The notes: generated by a model not told the origin, from the letters alone. 64,000 nucleotides of DNA from an uncultured Bacteroidia bacterium (GCA_902768665.1 CACXMA010000012.1:1-64000); one strand, 5' to 3'. Positions 52,463-61,732 are shown, numbered from the stretch's first letter. A program made the numbers and translations.

Positions 52463-53761
52463 ATGTCAGAAATCGTCAGTGAAACGCTCCGTGAGGTGAC
52501 AACCAGCCTGGATGACGGGCAATACCGCATCGTTTCCACGCTGAAGGAAGGGCGTCTGTATCTCGCCGAGAAGGCGGGAAAGCGTTTTGTACTGAAAACA
52601 GATAAGGGAGCCAAGGGCCTGGAACTGCTCAAGCGGGAGTATGAGATTGCGCTCCGCCTGCAGCATCCTTTTATTGCCTCGGCCCTTGCCTGGGAGGAAA
52701 GCACACCTGTCGGCCCGGCCGTCGTCATGGAATACATCCGTGGCCGGAATCTCGCGGAATATCTTCGTGAAAGACCTTCCCTGGAGGCCCGGAAGCGGGT
52801 TTTCGGGCAGCTGCTGGATGCCGTCGGGGCCATGCATCGGCAAAGTGTCATCCATAATGACATTAAACCTGACAATATCCTCATCACCGAGACCGACAAT
52901 GACGTCAAACTCATCGACTTCGGTTTTGCCGACGCCGATGTGCATATTCTGGAAAAAGGTCTGGGTGGAACGCGGCAATACGCCTCTCCGGAACTTCTGG
53001 CGCAGCAGGAAACGGACGCGCGCAGTGACATCTATTCCATCGGCCGCCTGATGCGGGATCTTTTTCCGGGGAGGTATGGCCTGATCGCGCGGAAATGTCG
53101 TCGAGCCGATCCTGGCAAAAGATACCGGAATATCGATGCTTTAAAATATGCCTGGACACACCGGAAAAGGCCGCTGTGGATTGTCAGTTTCCTTCTGCTT
53201 GTCGCTCTTGCGCTTGGATTCCATTATCTTCTCTCTCTTCCGACTAAATCCGAGCCAGTCATCTCTGCCATCAACCATACACCGGAGAGTATCTTCCGGA
53301 TCGATTCCGCCGAGGAGACGCCTCCGGAGCCAAGGAGGGCAGAGCCTTCGCCTGCCTGCGAAACTGTGACAACGGAACCGGTGGTCGTGCCCGAGTTAAG
53401 TAATGCTCTGTCAGGAGCTGAAGCCGCACTTCGCCAAGCCTGGGAAGACGCTTACAACATGGTTTGCATGGAGATGGACCAGGCAGGTTTTCGCGAATTC
53501 CTTCCTATCCATGTCGATTACGGGACTTATGAGGTCGACCCTATTTACCGCGAGATCTCGGAAGGCCTCTCACCGGATGACTTTAAGACCCTTTTCTCCA
53601 TGAACGCAGCCATGGACTTGGACTATTCCAATCGCTTGTACGCCAAATATGGCACACTGCCGTCGTTAGACGATGAATCCATTGATCTTCCGGAAGAAGA
53701 ATTGAGATACTACCGGCATCTGGTCGCCAACTTCAAGAAGTTTTCCCCATACTTGAAATAA
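52463..53761 (+). CDS. Transmembrane serine/threonine protein kinase
   Basis: This 432-residue protein has a cytoplasmic N-terminal kinase domain (about residues 20-225) with Lys45, catalytic loop HNDIKPDNIL (Asp133) and DFG (152-154), then GTRQYASPE. A single membrane segment (about 238-256) leads to an acidic linker and an extracytoplasmic domain (about 300-432) with no known motif. It is likely a signalling kinase that senses something outside the membrane. The ATG at 52463 is supported by the -7 box at 52438-52445. Confidence 0.85.
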   Translation: MSEIVSETLREVTTSLDDGQYRIVSTLKEGRLYLAEKAGKRFVLKTDKGAKGLELLKREYEIALRLQHPFIASALAWEESTPVGPAVVMEYIRGRNLAEYLRERPSLEARKRVFGQLLDAVGAMHRQSVIHNDIKPDNILITETDNDVKLIDFGFADADVHILEKGLGGTRQYASPELLAQQETDARSDIYSIGRLMRDLFPGRYGLIARKCRRADPGKRYRNIDALKYAWTHRKRPLWIVSFLLLVALALGFHYLLSLPTKSEPVISAINHTPESIFRIDSAEETPPEPRRAEPSPACETVTTEPVVVPELSNALSGAEAALRQAWEDAYNMVCMEMDQAGFREFLPIHVDYGTYEVDPIYREISEGLSPDDFKTLFSMNAAMDLDYSNRLYAKYGTLPSLDDESIDLPEEELRYYRHLVANFKKFSPYLK

Positions 53762-53843
53762 ACGGGATTACAACGAAGAGTTTTGCAGGCGAAGCTATAA
53801 TCCCACCGACCGCGTAGCTGAGCTCGCAAAAAGACATTAAATG

Positions 53844-53877
53844 ACAACTTGCCTTTCGCGGGCGGGTTGTTATTTTT
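53844..53877 (+). terminator. Terminator of the membrane kinase gene
   Basis: ACAAC (53844-53848) pairs with GTTGT (53866-53870), with an inner GCC/GGC stem, followed by TATTTTT. Its T-run is at the same time the -7 box of the next gene. Confidence 0.6.
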
Positions 53878-53878
53878 G
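53848..53878 (+). promoter_or_regulatory. Promoter of small protein A
   Basis: CTTG (53848-53851), a 19-nt spacer and TATTTTTG (53871-53878) form a -33/-7 pair with one mismatch. It lies within the kinase terminator. Confidence 0.6.
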
Positions 53879-53902
53879 TAAAACTAACCTTACAATAATT
53901 AT

Positions 53903-54268
53903 ATGGGACTTCTAAACAACATTAAGGATGCTTTCAACAAGGCGGAATTCACAGTCGCTCCTAATAAGAAGTTGAAAACCATCTCAGCAGAATTCAAAAA
54001 GGCATTTGACCTTACACTCGTATTCTACAAGGGCGTCCAGATTGCCGATCCGGAACTTACTCTAAACCAACTGGGTAAGAAAACGACCAAGGAGGTCAAT
54101 ACCACTGCCGATGGTATCAAGATTAAGGGCAGTACCAAAGTAGGCCAAGCTGAAAAGAGTTTCGACAAAGCTTTCGGTGTATCCGTTCAAATTAAGGACA
54201 AATCTGGCAAGGTGCTCGTTCCCAATGAAATTACTATTGGTCAGGCAGCCCGTGGCGAATACAAATAG
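53903..54268 (+). CDS. Small protein A, paralogue of small protein B
   Basis: This 121-residue protein has two similar halves (about 20-55 and 75-112), each with a strand-helix-strand pattern: KLKTISAEFKKAFDLTLVFY and VGQAEKSFDKAFGVSVQIKD. It is clearly related to small protein B (55118-55432). No signal or membrane segment is seen. I do not recognise the family. It begins a plus-strand set with a nuclease-like gene, which suggests a subunit or regulator of that nuclease. Confidence 0.65.
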   Translation: MGLLNNIKDAFNKAEFTVAPNKKLKTISAEFKKAFDLTLVFYKGVQIADPELTLNQLGKKTTKEVNTTADGIKIKGSTKVGQAEKSFDKAFGVSVQIKDKSGKVLVPNEITIGQAARGEYK

Positions 54269-54415
54269 GTTGGATATATCCTTGGACACGGCTTGAAAAG
54301 CGGTTTCTTTATATGCCGAGGATAAAGGCACAACCGCTGACCAGAACTGTTCCTTCATGGCCGCCCCACTGTTCGGAAGAACAGAAGGCCTGAAATCTTG
54401 TATAGGACAAATGTC

Positions 54416-55072
54416 ATGACACTTATAAACATAGCTTATTCGGACGTACAGCAGTTTTTTGAAGTAAATAAAGAATTGTTGTTCAATGAAAGGGACCTCC
54501 AGATACATTTGGCTACTTTTCTACGACAGATTGGTCATTACGATGATGTCGATGTGGAATATTATGTTCCGCTATCTGAACTAAAGGGTTACATTTGGAA
54601 TAATGAACTACGAATGGATGTTCTATTGTGCAAAGGAAGAGAATTCTTGCCCATAGAACTTAAGTACAAGACCAAAACCGTCCGCAAGAAACTCCCCCGT
54701 TTTGGTGAATCGGTTGCAGAGGCGGTTGAAGTGATGAAGAATCAAGGAGCACAGGATCTTGGTATGTACGATTTCTGGAAAGATGTGCGCAGGATCGAGA
54801 TTGTCAGGAACAGATTCAGCAACATCAAGAATGGCCTTGCTGTCTTCGTGACAAACGACCCTATGTACCTGCAGCGCGGACGTGAAAAATCAAATCACAT
54901 CAAGTTGAGCATGGATGAAGGCGGTCATGATAAGGAAAAGCATTGGCTCAATAAAGATAGTTATTGCTGCAAGACACATCCAGACTTTGAGGTCGAAAAA
55001 GAATACTCAATTCACTGGGATTCTCGTGATGTCGAAGGTGTCCAATATTACTTCACTATTGTCATCGTTTAA
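54416..55072 (+). CDS. PD-(D/E)XK-type nuclease-like protein
   Basis: This 218-residue protein (ATG at 54416) has the core of the PD-(D/E)XK fold: an N-terminal Glu helix (NERDLQIHLATFL), Asp68 in RMDVLL and Glu81-Leu-Lys83 in PIELKYK. A Cys-Cys-His stretch near residue 183 may bind metal. The family includes restriction and repair nucleases. It lies between two paralogous small proteins on the same strand. Confidence 0.7.
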   Translation: MTLINIAYSDVQQFFEVNKELLFNERDLQIHLATFLRQIGHYDDVDVEYYVPLSELKGYIWNNELRMDVLLCKGREFLPIELKYKTKTVRKKLPRFGESVAEAVEVMKNQGAQDLGMYDFWKDVRRIEIVRNRFSNIKNGLAVFVTNDPMYLQRGREKSNHIKLSMDEGGHDKEKHWLNKDSYCCKTHPDFEVEKEYSIHWDSRDVEGVQYYFTIVIV

Positions 55073-55117
55073 ACAAGTCTTTTAATCTTCTTATATTAAT
55101 TAAATACCAAAGTCATT

Positions 55118-55432
55118 ATGGCAGAACTCAAAATTGACGGCCGAATGAAGGTTAAGACCCTCAAGGCCAATTTTAAGAAGAACTTCGGCAGCTCCCTGCG
55201 CGTTTACAAGAGCGTTACCTGCAAGGGAGCTATGGCTGATGAGGATGCAACTCTCGCTTCCCTTCGCGCTGAAGGCGCAAAGGGTGGTGAACTTACTGTG
55301 GGCGGTAACAAGACCGTCGGCAAGTTCGAAGAAGAATTCGCCGCAACTTGGGGCATCGGTGTACAGGTAGCCAATGCCGACGACAGTAAGCTCGCTGACA
55401 ACAAAGTGACCCTTGTCGCCGCTGGAAAGTAA
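55118..55432 (+). CDS. Small protein B, paralogue of small protein A
   Basis: This 104-residue protein shares the two-repeat plan of small protein A: KTLKANFKKNFGSSLRVYKS in the first half and VGKFEEEFAATWGIGVQVAN in the second. Codon use is better adapted to the host (GTC, CTC, GGC) than that of small protein A, which suggests higher expression or longer residence. It is closed by a terminator at 55448-55479. Function is unknown. Confidence 0.68.
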   Translation: MAELKIDGRMKVKTLKANFKKNFGSSLRVYKSVTCKGAMADEDATLASLRAEGAKGGELTVGGNKTVGKFEEEFAATWGIGVQVANADDSKLADNKVTLVAAGK

Positions 55433-55447
55433 TTACCTTCTCATATT

Positions 55448-55485
55448 AACCCGGAGGGGTGGAGACATCCTTCCGGGTTCCATTT
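55448..55485 (+). terminator. Terminator of small protein B
   Basis: AACCCGGA (55448-55455) pairs perfectly with TCCGGGTT (55472-55479), followed by CCATTTT. The T-run is short, but the 8-bp stem is strong. Confidence 0.6.
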
Positions 55486-55678
55486 TAGATTGGTAATATT
55501 CCGATAATAAGCATAAAAATCCCCGGACTAAGCTTTTCCCTTAAAAGGACAGTCGGCGTTAGAGCTCTCAAGCAGAAATTGGCCCACAAAACTAGCCTGC
55601 CTCTTACCAAGCAAGGCCTTGAAAGAATACCAGTGGTATAGTAGTAAATGCCGTAATCGGCAAATAGAAATAACAGTC

Positions 55679-55921
55679 ATGAGCAAAGAGTATTACAAGA
55701 AGAAAATTATCGACCTTCGTGCAAAATTGCAGAAGGAGAAGGATGCAAAGAAGAAGGATAATGAACGCTTTGCCGCTTCTGTAAAGTCGGCATCCACGAC
55801 GGACAGGAAGGCATATTACCGACGGCAGAAAGTGGAATCATCTGCGCGTCATGACAAGAATATGGAATATATCAAGCGCGAGATCGAGCGCGCGAAAGAA
55901 TCTCTCAAACGGGAGAAATAA
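55679..55921 (+). CDS. Small coiled-coil protein
   Basis: This 80-residue, highly charged protein is predicted to be one long helix or coiled coil (YYKKKIIDLRAKLQKEKDAK). It is very rich in Lys, Arg and Glu. The ATG at 55679 is chosen over an upstream TTG. The Asp-box gene follows after 3 nt. Nucleic-acid binding is possible but not shown. Confidence 0.6.
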   Translation: MSKEYYKKKIIDLRAKLQKEKDAKKKDNERFAASVKSASTTDRKAYYRRQKVESSARHDKNMEYIKREIERAKESLKREK

Positions 55922-55924
55922 ACT

Positions 55925-56275
55925 ATGCCTCAGCTTGTTTCAGATGGTACGATGCTCTATCGCATCAATCTAGCCAAGAATCGAATAGAGCTGGCCCGGT
56001 CTGGCGGAACGCAGTGGGTCTATCGCAGCGCTTTCGGTCGCAAGGGCAATCTCCGGGATCTATTGTGGTTCCATAACAGGCTTTTTGCTTTGACCGATAC
56101 CGGTATCTGGTCCTCGAGTAATCAGGGGGCTGACTGGGGAAAGTACGGCAGTAGCGGAACCGCCAGAAAGTTGGTTGCTCTGCAGGATGGCGGAAGATAC
56201 ATGTTGGGACTTCATGAGGACGGCAGGCTCTACCGCTCCTCCAACGAAGGTGCTGATTGGGTCTGCATGGGGTGA
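55925..56275 (+). CDS. Short Asp-box (BNR-like) repeat protein
   Basis: This 116-residue cytoplasmic protein has two Asp-box-like repeats, SSNQGADWGKYG and SSNEGADWVCMG, typical of beta-propeller blades in sialidases and photosystem-assembly-like proteins. With only about two blades it is too short for a full propeller, so it may be truncated or act as an oligomer. It is the last gene of the island before the hairpin repeats. Confidence 0.6.
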   Translation: MPQLVSDGTMLYRINLAKNRIELARSGGTQWVYRSAFGRKGNLRDLLWFHNRLFALTDTGIWSSSNQGADWGKYGSSGTARKLVALQDGGRYMLGLHEDGRLYRSSNEGADWVCMG

Positions 56276-56304
56276 TGTCAGTCGTGACAAGCGTTGAGCC
56301 GAAG

Positions 56305-56342
56305 AATTCGGGCACGGAAACGGCGTTTTTCGTGCCCGAATT
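56305..56342. repeat. Island-flanking hairpin repeat, right copy 1
   Basis: A perfect 12-bp stem, AATTCGGGCACG / CGTGCCCGAATT (56305-56316 and 56331-56342), encloses a 14-nt loop. The part 56311-56335 matches the left copy at 43914-43939 with about two differences. Confidence 0.7.
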
Positions 56343-56359
56343 GCGTTTTTGCTGGCGAA

Positions 56360-56389
56360 CGGGCACGAAAACGGGCATTTTCGTGCCCG
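56360..56389. repeat. Island-flanking hairpin repeat, right copy 2
   Basis: A perfect 12-bp stem, CGGGCACGAAAA / TTTTCGTGCCCG (56360-56371 and 56378-56389), encloses CGGGCA. It is a more diverged tandem relative of right copy 1. It may also terminate transcription from the island. Confidence 0.7.
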
Positions 56390-56417
56390 ATTCCTTTTGG
56401 CCCGGGGGCTTTTTTAC

Positions 56418-56448
56418 CTTGCGGAGCGAGAAGAAATGATTATATTTG
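56418..56448 (+). promoter_or_regulatory. Promoter of the fumarase gene
   Basis: CTTG (56418-56421), a 19-nt spacer and TATATTTG (56441-56448) form a -33/-7 pair with one mismatch, 28 nt before the ATG. Confidence 0.65.
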
Positions 56449-56476
56449 TGGATTGGAAATTTAACTCTCACGCGAT

Positions 56477-58105
56477 ATGGCAGAATTTAGATACGCCCCG
56501 ATGTTCCAGTTGGGAACGGATACAACCGAGTATTACAGGATCCCTGGCTCCGAGAAGCTGGTCAAAACCACCCAATTCGGCGACAAAACCCTTCTGGAGG
56601 TCTCTCCGGAGGCCCTTACCCTGGTGGCCCGGCAGAGCTTCCACGACTGCCAGTTCATGCTCCGCCGCGCCCACAATGAGCAGGTGGCGGCTATCCTGAA
56701 GGATCCGGAGGCATCCGACAACGACAAGTATGTGGCCCTCCAGTTTCTTCGCAATGCGGAAACATCCGTCAAGGGCGTCCTTCCGTTCTGCCAGGACACC
56801 GGCACCGCCATCATCCACGGCGAGAAAGGCCAGCGGGTGTGGACGGACTTCGAGGACGAGGAGGCGCTTTCGAAAGGCGTGTTCGACTGCTACACGCAGG
56901 AGAATCTCCGCTACAGCCAGAACGCTCCGCTGGACATGTACAACGAGGTCAACACCAAGTGCAACCTCCCGGCGCAGATCGACATCGAGGCCGTCCAGGG
57001 CGATGAATACCGCTTCATCATGGTGGCAAAGGGCGGCGGCAGCGCCAATAAGACCTACTTCTACCCGATGACCAAGGCCACCATCCAGAACGAGGGCACC
57101 CTCATCCCCTTCCTGGTGGAGAAGATGAAGAGCCTCGGAACGGCCGCCTGCCCGCCTTACCATATCGCATTCGTGATCGGCGGCACATCGGCCGAAAAGA
57201 ACCTCCTCACCGTAAAGCTCGCCAGCATCAAGTTCTATGACGGGCTGCCCACTACCGGCGACGAGACCGGCCGTGCCTTCCGCGACATCGACCTCGAGGA
57301 AAAGCTCCTGAAGGAAGCGCAGAAGATCGGCCTCGGCGCCCAGTTCGGCGGCAAGTACCTTGCCCATGACATCCGCGTCGTGCGCCTGCCGCGCCATGGC
57401 GCCAGCTGCCCCATCGGCATGGGCGTGAGCTGCTCGGCGGACCGCAACATCAAGAGCAAGATCAACGCCGACGGCGTCTGGATCGAGAAGATGGACACCA
57501 ACCCGTCCGAGCTGATTCCCGAGGCATACCGCCGTCCGGGCGAGGGCCCGAAGGGGATCGAAATCGACCTGGACGAGGGCATCGACGCCGTCCGCGCCGA
57601 GCTGACCAAATATACCGTCGGCACCCGCGTCAACCTCCGGGGCACCATCATCGTCGCCCGCGACATCGCCCATGCCAAGCTCAAGGCCAGGCTGGACGCC
57701 GGCGAGGAGATGCCCGCCTACTTCAAGGACCATCCCATCCTCTACGCCGGCCCGGCAAAGACGCCGGCAGGATATCCCTGCGGCTCCATGGGCCCCACCA
57801 CTGCCAACCGCATGGACCCTTACGTGGACGAATTCCAGGACCATGGCGCATCCCTCGTGATGATTGCCAAGGGCAACCGCTCCAAGGTGGTCACCGACGC
57901 CTGTCAGAAGCACGGCGGCTTCTACCTGGGGACCATCGGCGGCGTGGCTGCCGTGCTCTCCCAGAGCAGCATCCGCAGCATCGAGTGCGTGGAATACCCC
58001 GAGCTCGGCATGGAGGCCATCTGGAAGATCCGCGTCGAAGACTTCCCGGCCTTCATCCTCGTCGACGACAAGGGCAACGACTTCTTCAAGACCATCGGAC
58101 TGTAG
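56477..58105 (+). CDS. fumA: Class I fumarate hydratase (iron-sulfur)
   Basis: This 542-residue single-chain enzyme interconverts fumarate and malate. It contains both halves of the class I fumarase: the alpha-like part with [14 protein letters not shown] and the CNLPAQ and GTAACPPYH regions that include cluster-ligand Cys residues, and the beta-like part with [14 protein letters not shown] near residue 440. The length is normal for the FumA/FumB type. It marks the return to GC-rich core sequence after the island. Confidence 0.93.
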   Translation: MAEFRYAPMFQLGTDTTEYYRIPGSEKLVKTTQFGDKTLLEVSPEALTLVARQSFHDCQFMLRRAHNEQVAAILKDPEASDNDKYVALQFLRNAETSVKGVLPFCQDTGTAIIHGEKGQRVWTDFEDEEALSKGVFDCYTQENLRYSQNAPLDMYNEVNTKCNLPAQIDIEAVQGDEYRFIMVAKGGGSANKTYFYPMTKATIQNEGTLIPFLVEKMKSLGTAACPPYHIAFVIGGTSAEKNLLTVKLASIKFYDGLPTTGDETGRAFRDIDLEEKLLKEAQKIGLGAQFGGKYLAHDIRVVRLPRHGASCPIGMGVSCSADRNIKSKINADGVWIEKMDTNPSELIPEAYRRPGEGPKGIEIDLDEGIDAVRAELTKYTVGTRVNLRGTIIVARDIAHAKLKARLDAGEEMPAYFKDHPILYAGPAKTPAGYPCGSMGPTTANRMDPYVDEFQDHGASLVMIAKGNRSKVVTDACQKHGGFYLGTIGGVAAVLSQSSIRSIECVEYPELGMEAIWKIRVEDFPAFILVDDKGNDFFKTIGL

Positions 58106-58123
58106 CGGAAGGGAGAGAAAGCG

Positions 58124-58429
58124 TTGTCAACGTACGGGTATAGCCATCATCACCGCCATCGGACTCATCAGGAGAGCCGGGTGCTGGTCTACGGACAGCA
58201 GCTGTTCCGCTTCGTGGATACCTGCGTCGGCATGTTCCTCGCCGGCCTTTTCTGTTGGACGGTCCTGCAGATCACCATTTTGACCACGCGCTACATCTAC
58301 AACTCCATCGCCGGCCTGCGGGCGCCGGAAGGGGATTCCTTCGACGAAGATGGTCCGCAGCGCATCCGGCAGGGCGGAAGGACCTACCAGCTCAGTCCGA
58401 ATGACTGGAAGCGCCTCCAACGCAGATAA
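58124..58429 (+). CDS. Small membrane protein before uvrA
   Basis: This frame of up to 101 residues has one membrane segment (about residues 34-58) and a charged C-terminus. The start is uncertain: a TTG at 58124 (preceded by GGGAGA) or a GTG at 58181 (preceded by AGGAGA, giving 82 residues and skipping a His-rich stretch). It ends 7 nt before uvrA and is probably cotranscribed. Function is unknown. Confidence 0.55.
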   Translation: MSTYGYSHHHRHRTHQESRVLVYGQQLFRFVDTCVGMFLAGLFCWTVLQITILTTRYIYNSIAGLRAPEGDSFDEDGPQRIRQGGRTYQLSPNDWKRLQRR

Positions 58430-58436
58430 CCCATCC

Positions 58437-61274
58437 ATGCCACAGGAAGGAAATATCGTCATCCGGCGGGCGAAGGTCAACAACCTCAAGGACATTTCGC
58501 TGGAGATTCCGCGCGGGAAATTTGTCGTCATCACCGGCATTTCCGGCAGCGGCAAGTCCTCGCTGGCCTTTGACACGCTCTTCGCGGAGGGGCAGCGCCG
58601 CTTCGCCGAGAGCCTCTCTTCCTATGCCCGGCAGTTCCTCGGACGCATGTCCAAGCCCGATGTCGAGCTCATCGAGGGCATCCCCCCGGCCGTCGCCATC
58701 CAGCAGAAGGTCAACATCAAGAACCCCCGTTCGACCGTCGCGACAACGACCGAAATCTACGACTACCTCAAGCTTATCTTCGCCCGCATCGGCCGGACCT
58801 ATTCCCCCGTCAGCGGCGAAGAGGTCCGCAGGCAGGGCACCGGCGACGTCATCGGGTATATCACCCGGGGCGGCTTTGACAGCGTCTACATCCTCGCGGA
58901 CATCGCCTGGGAAAGCCATGCCGAGGACCGGACCGAGCTCCTGCTCGCGCTGAAGGAGGAGGGCTATTCCCGTCTCTTCGATACTGACGCCGGCGCCATG
59001 ACCCGCATCGAGGATGTTATGCTCCATGCCGACAGCGGCGACTTCCCCGAGCATCTGGTGTTGCTGGTCGACCGCGCCAAGCTCTCTTTGTGGTCGGAGG
59101 ATCTCGAGACGCGGCTCCGGGATTCCATTGCTGCAGCGTTCTCCCGGGGCGACGGGCGCATGTGGACCTGGACGCCCGAGGAGGGACTGAAGGAATTCTC
59201 CGAACGGATGGAGAAGGACGGGATTCGCTTCCGCGAGCCGGACGAGTATCTTTTCAGCTTCAACAGCCCGCTCGGCGCCTGCCCGGTCTGCGGCGGTCTC
59301 GGCAAGATCATCGGCATCAGCGAGGACCTCGTCATCCCGGACAAGACCAAGAGCATCTACGACGGGGCGATCGCCTGCTGGCGCGGCGAGAAGATGGGCT
59401 GGTTCAAGGACCATCTCGTCGAGGTGGCGCCGAAATACGGCATCCCCGTTTTCGAGCCTTGGTGCCAGATCCCGCAGGACAAGCGCGACCTCATCTGGAA
59501 TGCGCACAGCGTCGAGGGCGACGACAGTTCCCTGATCGGCATCAACGAATTCTTCGACTGGGTCGAGAGCAACCGCTACAAGATCCAGTATAAATACATG
59601 CTCAGCCGCTACAGCGGCCGGACGGTCTGCCACAGCTGCGGCGGATCGCGCCTGCGCCCCGAGGCCCTCTATGTCAAGGTCGGCGGCAAGACCATCCACG
59701 AGTGGATGGAGATGAATGTCGACGAGCTCCTCTCCTTCATCGGCGGCCTCGAACTGACCCCTTACGAGCACGGCGTCGCCGACAAAGCCATTGAGGAGGT
59801 AACCTCCCGCCTGCGCTACATCCAGGACGTCGGTCTGTCGTACCTTACGCTCAGCCGCACCTGCAACACCCTTTCCGGCGGCGAAAGCCAGCGCATCAAC
59901 CTCGTCACCGCCCTCGGCAGTTCGCTTGTCGGCTCCATGTACATCCTCGACGAGCCCTCCATCGGCCTGCACCCGCGGGACACCGACCGGCTGATCGGCG
60001 TGCTCCGGCGCCTGCGTGACATCGGCAACACCGTCGTCGTCGTCGAGCATGACGAAGAAATCATCCGCGCGGCGGACGTGCTCATCGACATGGGACCGAA
60101 GGCCGGCGTCCATGGCGGCGAAGTCGTTTTCCAGGGCGCTTTCTCCGATGTCCGGGAGGCGGGCGGCAGCCTGACGCTGCAGTACCTGCTGGGGGAGCGG
60201 AAGCGGATGGAGCGGCAGAAGCGGCCGTGGAACTATGCCGTCGAGGTGCAGGGCGCGATGGAGCACAACCTCAAGGACATCACGGTGAAGTTCCCGCTGG
60301 GGGTGCTGACCGTGGTGACCGGCGTCAGCGGCTCGGGTAAGAGCTCGCTGGTAGGGGATATCCTCTATCCGGCGCTGTATCGCCACATCAACGACAGCGG
60401 CGACCTTCCGGGCGTATTCCGGGGCCTTGGCGGCCATCTCGACCGCATCGCCCGCGTCGAGTATGTGGACCAGAACCCCATCGGCAAGAGCTCCCGCTCC
60501 AATGCCGTTACCTATCTCAAGGTCTATGACGACATCCGCAAGCTCCTCGCCGAGCAGCAGTACGCCAAGCTGTGCGGATTCACGCCTTCCTATTTCAGCT
60601 TCAACCAGGAGGGCGGCCGCTGCCCGGAATGCCAGGGCGACGGCTATGTCAAGATCGGCATGCAGTTCATGGCCGACGTGACGATGGTCTGCGAGGCCTG
60701 CGGCGGCAAACGCTTCAAGCCCGACATCCTCGAAGTCCGCTACCAGGGGAAGAATGTCGACGACATCCTCAACATGAGCGTCGACGAGGCCATCGCCTTC
60801 TTTGAAGGCCAGAAAGAGCCCCTGGCCCGGCAGATTGCCGCCCGGCTGGAGCCGCTTCGCGCCGTCGGTCTCGGCTACATCAAGCTCGGCCAGAGCTCCA
60901 GCACCCTTTCCGGCGGCGAGAGCCAGCGCATCAAGCTCGCCTATTTCCTTTCCATGAAAGAGGACGGCGACGGCCGCAGCCGCAAGGGAAAGATCCTCTT
61001 CATCTTCGACGAGCCGACAACCGGCCTCCATTTCTACGATGTGGAAAAGCTCCTCAAGGCCTTTGACGCGCTTCTCGCCGGCGGCCACAGCATTGTCGTC
61101 GTGGAGCACAACCTCGACGTCATCCGCTGCGCCGACTGGGTCATCGACCTCGGTCCGGAAGCGGGAGACGCCGGCGGCAAGGTGGTCTTCGAGGGTACGC
61201 CCGAGGAGATGATCGCTCGCGGCAGGACCCACACGGCGGATTATCTCCGCCGCGCGTTAAATGGAAGTGTTTGA
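58437..61274 (+). CDS. uvrA: UvrABC system protein A
   Basis: This 945-residue DNA damage-recognition ATPase has two ABC modules with Walker A motifs [11 protein letters not shown] and [11 protein letters not shown], zinc modules (CPVCGG and CHSCGG; CPECQG and CEACGG), and signatures [11 protein letters not shown] and [11 protein letters not shown]. It works with UvrB (32226-34448). The last residues ALNGSV and the stop lie in one arm of the inverted repeat at 61254-61364, so the natural C-terminus may have been replaced. The ATG at 58437 gives the standard start. Confidence 0.95.
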   Translation: MPQEGNIVIRRAKVNNLKDISLEIPRGKFVVITGISGSGKSSLAFDTLFAEGQRRFAESLSSYARQFLGRMSKPDVELIEGIPPAVAIQQKVNIKNPRSTVATTTEIYDYLKLIFARIGRTYSPVSGEEVRRQGTGDVIGYITRGGFDSVYILADIAWESHAEDRTELLLALKEEGYSRLFDTDAGAMTRIEDVMLHADSGDFPEHLVLLVDRAKLSLWSEDLETRLRDSIAAAFSRGDGRMWTWTPEEGLKEFSERMEKDGIRFREPDEYLFSFNSPLGACPVCGGLGKIIGISEDLVIPDKTKSIYDGAIACWRGEKMGWFKDHLVEVAPKYGIPVFEPWCQIPQDKRDLIWNAHSVEGDDSSLIGINEFFDWVESNRYKIQYKYMLSRYSGRTVCHSCGGSRLRPEALYVKVGGKTIHEWMEMNVDELLSFIGGLELTPYEHGVADKAIEEVTSRLRYIQDVGLSYLTLSRTCNTLSGGESQRINLVTALGSSLVGSMYILDEPSIGLHPRDTDRLIGVLRRLRDIGNTVVVVEHDEEIIRAADVLIDMGPKAGVHGGEVVFQGAFSDVREAGGSLTLQYLLGERKRMERQKRPWNYAVEVQGAMEHNLKDITVKFPLGVLTVVTGVSGSGKSSLVGDILYPALYRHINDSGDLPGVFRGLGGHLDRIARVEYVDQNPIGKSSRSNAVTYLKVYDDIRKLLAEQQYAKLCGFTPSYFSFNQEGGRCPECQGDGYVKIGMQFMADVTMVCEACGGKRFKPDILEVRYQGKNVDDILNMSVDEAIAFFEGQKEPLARQIAARLEPLRAVGLGYIKLGQSSSTLSGGESQRIKLAYFLSMKEDGDGRSRKGKILFIFDEPTTGLHFYDVEKLLKAFDALLAGGHSIVVVEHNLDVIRCADWVIDLGPEAGDAGGKVVFEGTPEEMIARGRTHTADYLRRALNGSV

Positions 61275-61364
61275 TTATCAGTAAAATATCTAGTTTGCTA
61301 CACCCTCAAAAGGGATATAGCAAATTGCGTAGTTTGCACAAAATCAAACACTTCCATTCAACGC
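61254..61364. repeat. Inverted-repeat element (MITE-like)
   Basis: Two 23-bp arms (61254-61276 and 61342-61364) are inverted copies with one mismatch. An inner dyad, TTTGCTA/TAGCAAA with CCCT/AGGG, fills part of the 65-nt centre. Each arm carries the end of a gene and the same in-frame TGA: uvrA on the plus strand and the LytTR fragment on the minus strand, both ending ALNGSV. No transposase is present. Confidence 0.6.
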
Positions 61365-61553
61365 AATCAGCAGCGCCTTCTTTCTCTCCTGGGTAATCAC
61401 GAACGAGATGCCTTCGAAGGGCTTCTTCAGGGTGCCGGTGTCCGCCCGGGGAAAGTGCTTTTCGCAGCGGGACAGCGCCCTTTCCAGCGCTTCCCGTGAG
61501 ATCGGCTTCAATAGATAGTCGATGCCGTTGTAATCGAAGGCCTTCGTTTTCAA
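61344..61553 (-). pseudogene. Fragment of a LytTR-type response regulator
   Basis: This 69-residue remnant matches the end of a receiver domain (AFDYNGIDYLLKPISREALE, with the conserved KP) and the start of the linker to a LytTR DNA-binding domain. The phosphorylated Asp region and nearly all of the DNA-binding domain are absent. Its 3' end is in the inverted-repeat arm and its 5' end is in another palindrome (61525-61562), so both breaks coincide with inverted duplications. Confidence 0.7.
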
Positions 61554-61562
61554 TTACAACGG
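61525..61562. repeat. Palindrome at the broken 5' end of the LytTR fragment
   Basis: CCGTTGTAAT (61525-61534) and ATTACAACGG (61553-61562) are inverted copies, with a perfect inner palindrome CGAAGGCCTTCG (61535-61546). The outer arm repeats, inverted, codons at the start of the fragment. Confidence 0.6.
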
Positions 61563-61602
61563 TCGTAAAAAACCGGGAAAAAACGAAGGTCTCAGATGGT
61601 TC

Positions 61603-61637
61603 ATGTCGGTTTCATGGTCAAAAATGTCGGTTTCATG
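61603..61637 (+). promoter_or_regulatory. Two 14-bp direct repeats upstream of the TonB receptor
   Basis: ATGTCGGTTTCATG occurs at 61603-61616 and at 61624-61637, a 21-bp period. LytTR regulators bind direct repeats with about this spacing, but the match to their consensus is poor. A binding site for an unknown regulator is plausible. Confidence 0.4.
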
Positions 61638-61732
61638 CTCTTATTTTTCTTGGTGTCAGCCAACCTGTGTACTTTTGTGCCGGAAACGCAACAGTACAAA
61701 CATACACAGTAACCCGATTCTAAAAAAAACCG

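Noticed and set aside
43948..56400. Prophage or classical integrative element
   Set aside because: No integrase, transposase, capsid, tail or conjugation gene is present in the island.
58392..61232. Very long minus-strand open frame opposite uvrA
   Set aside because: It mirrors the codon bias of uvrA in GC-rich sequence, has no recognisable protein motif and uvrA is certain. The same applies to the long antisense frames at 17801-19963, 29413-30879 and 32250-34499.
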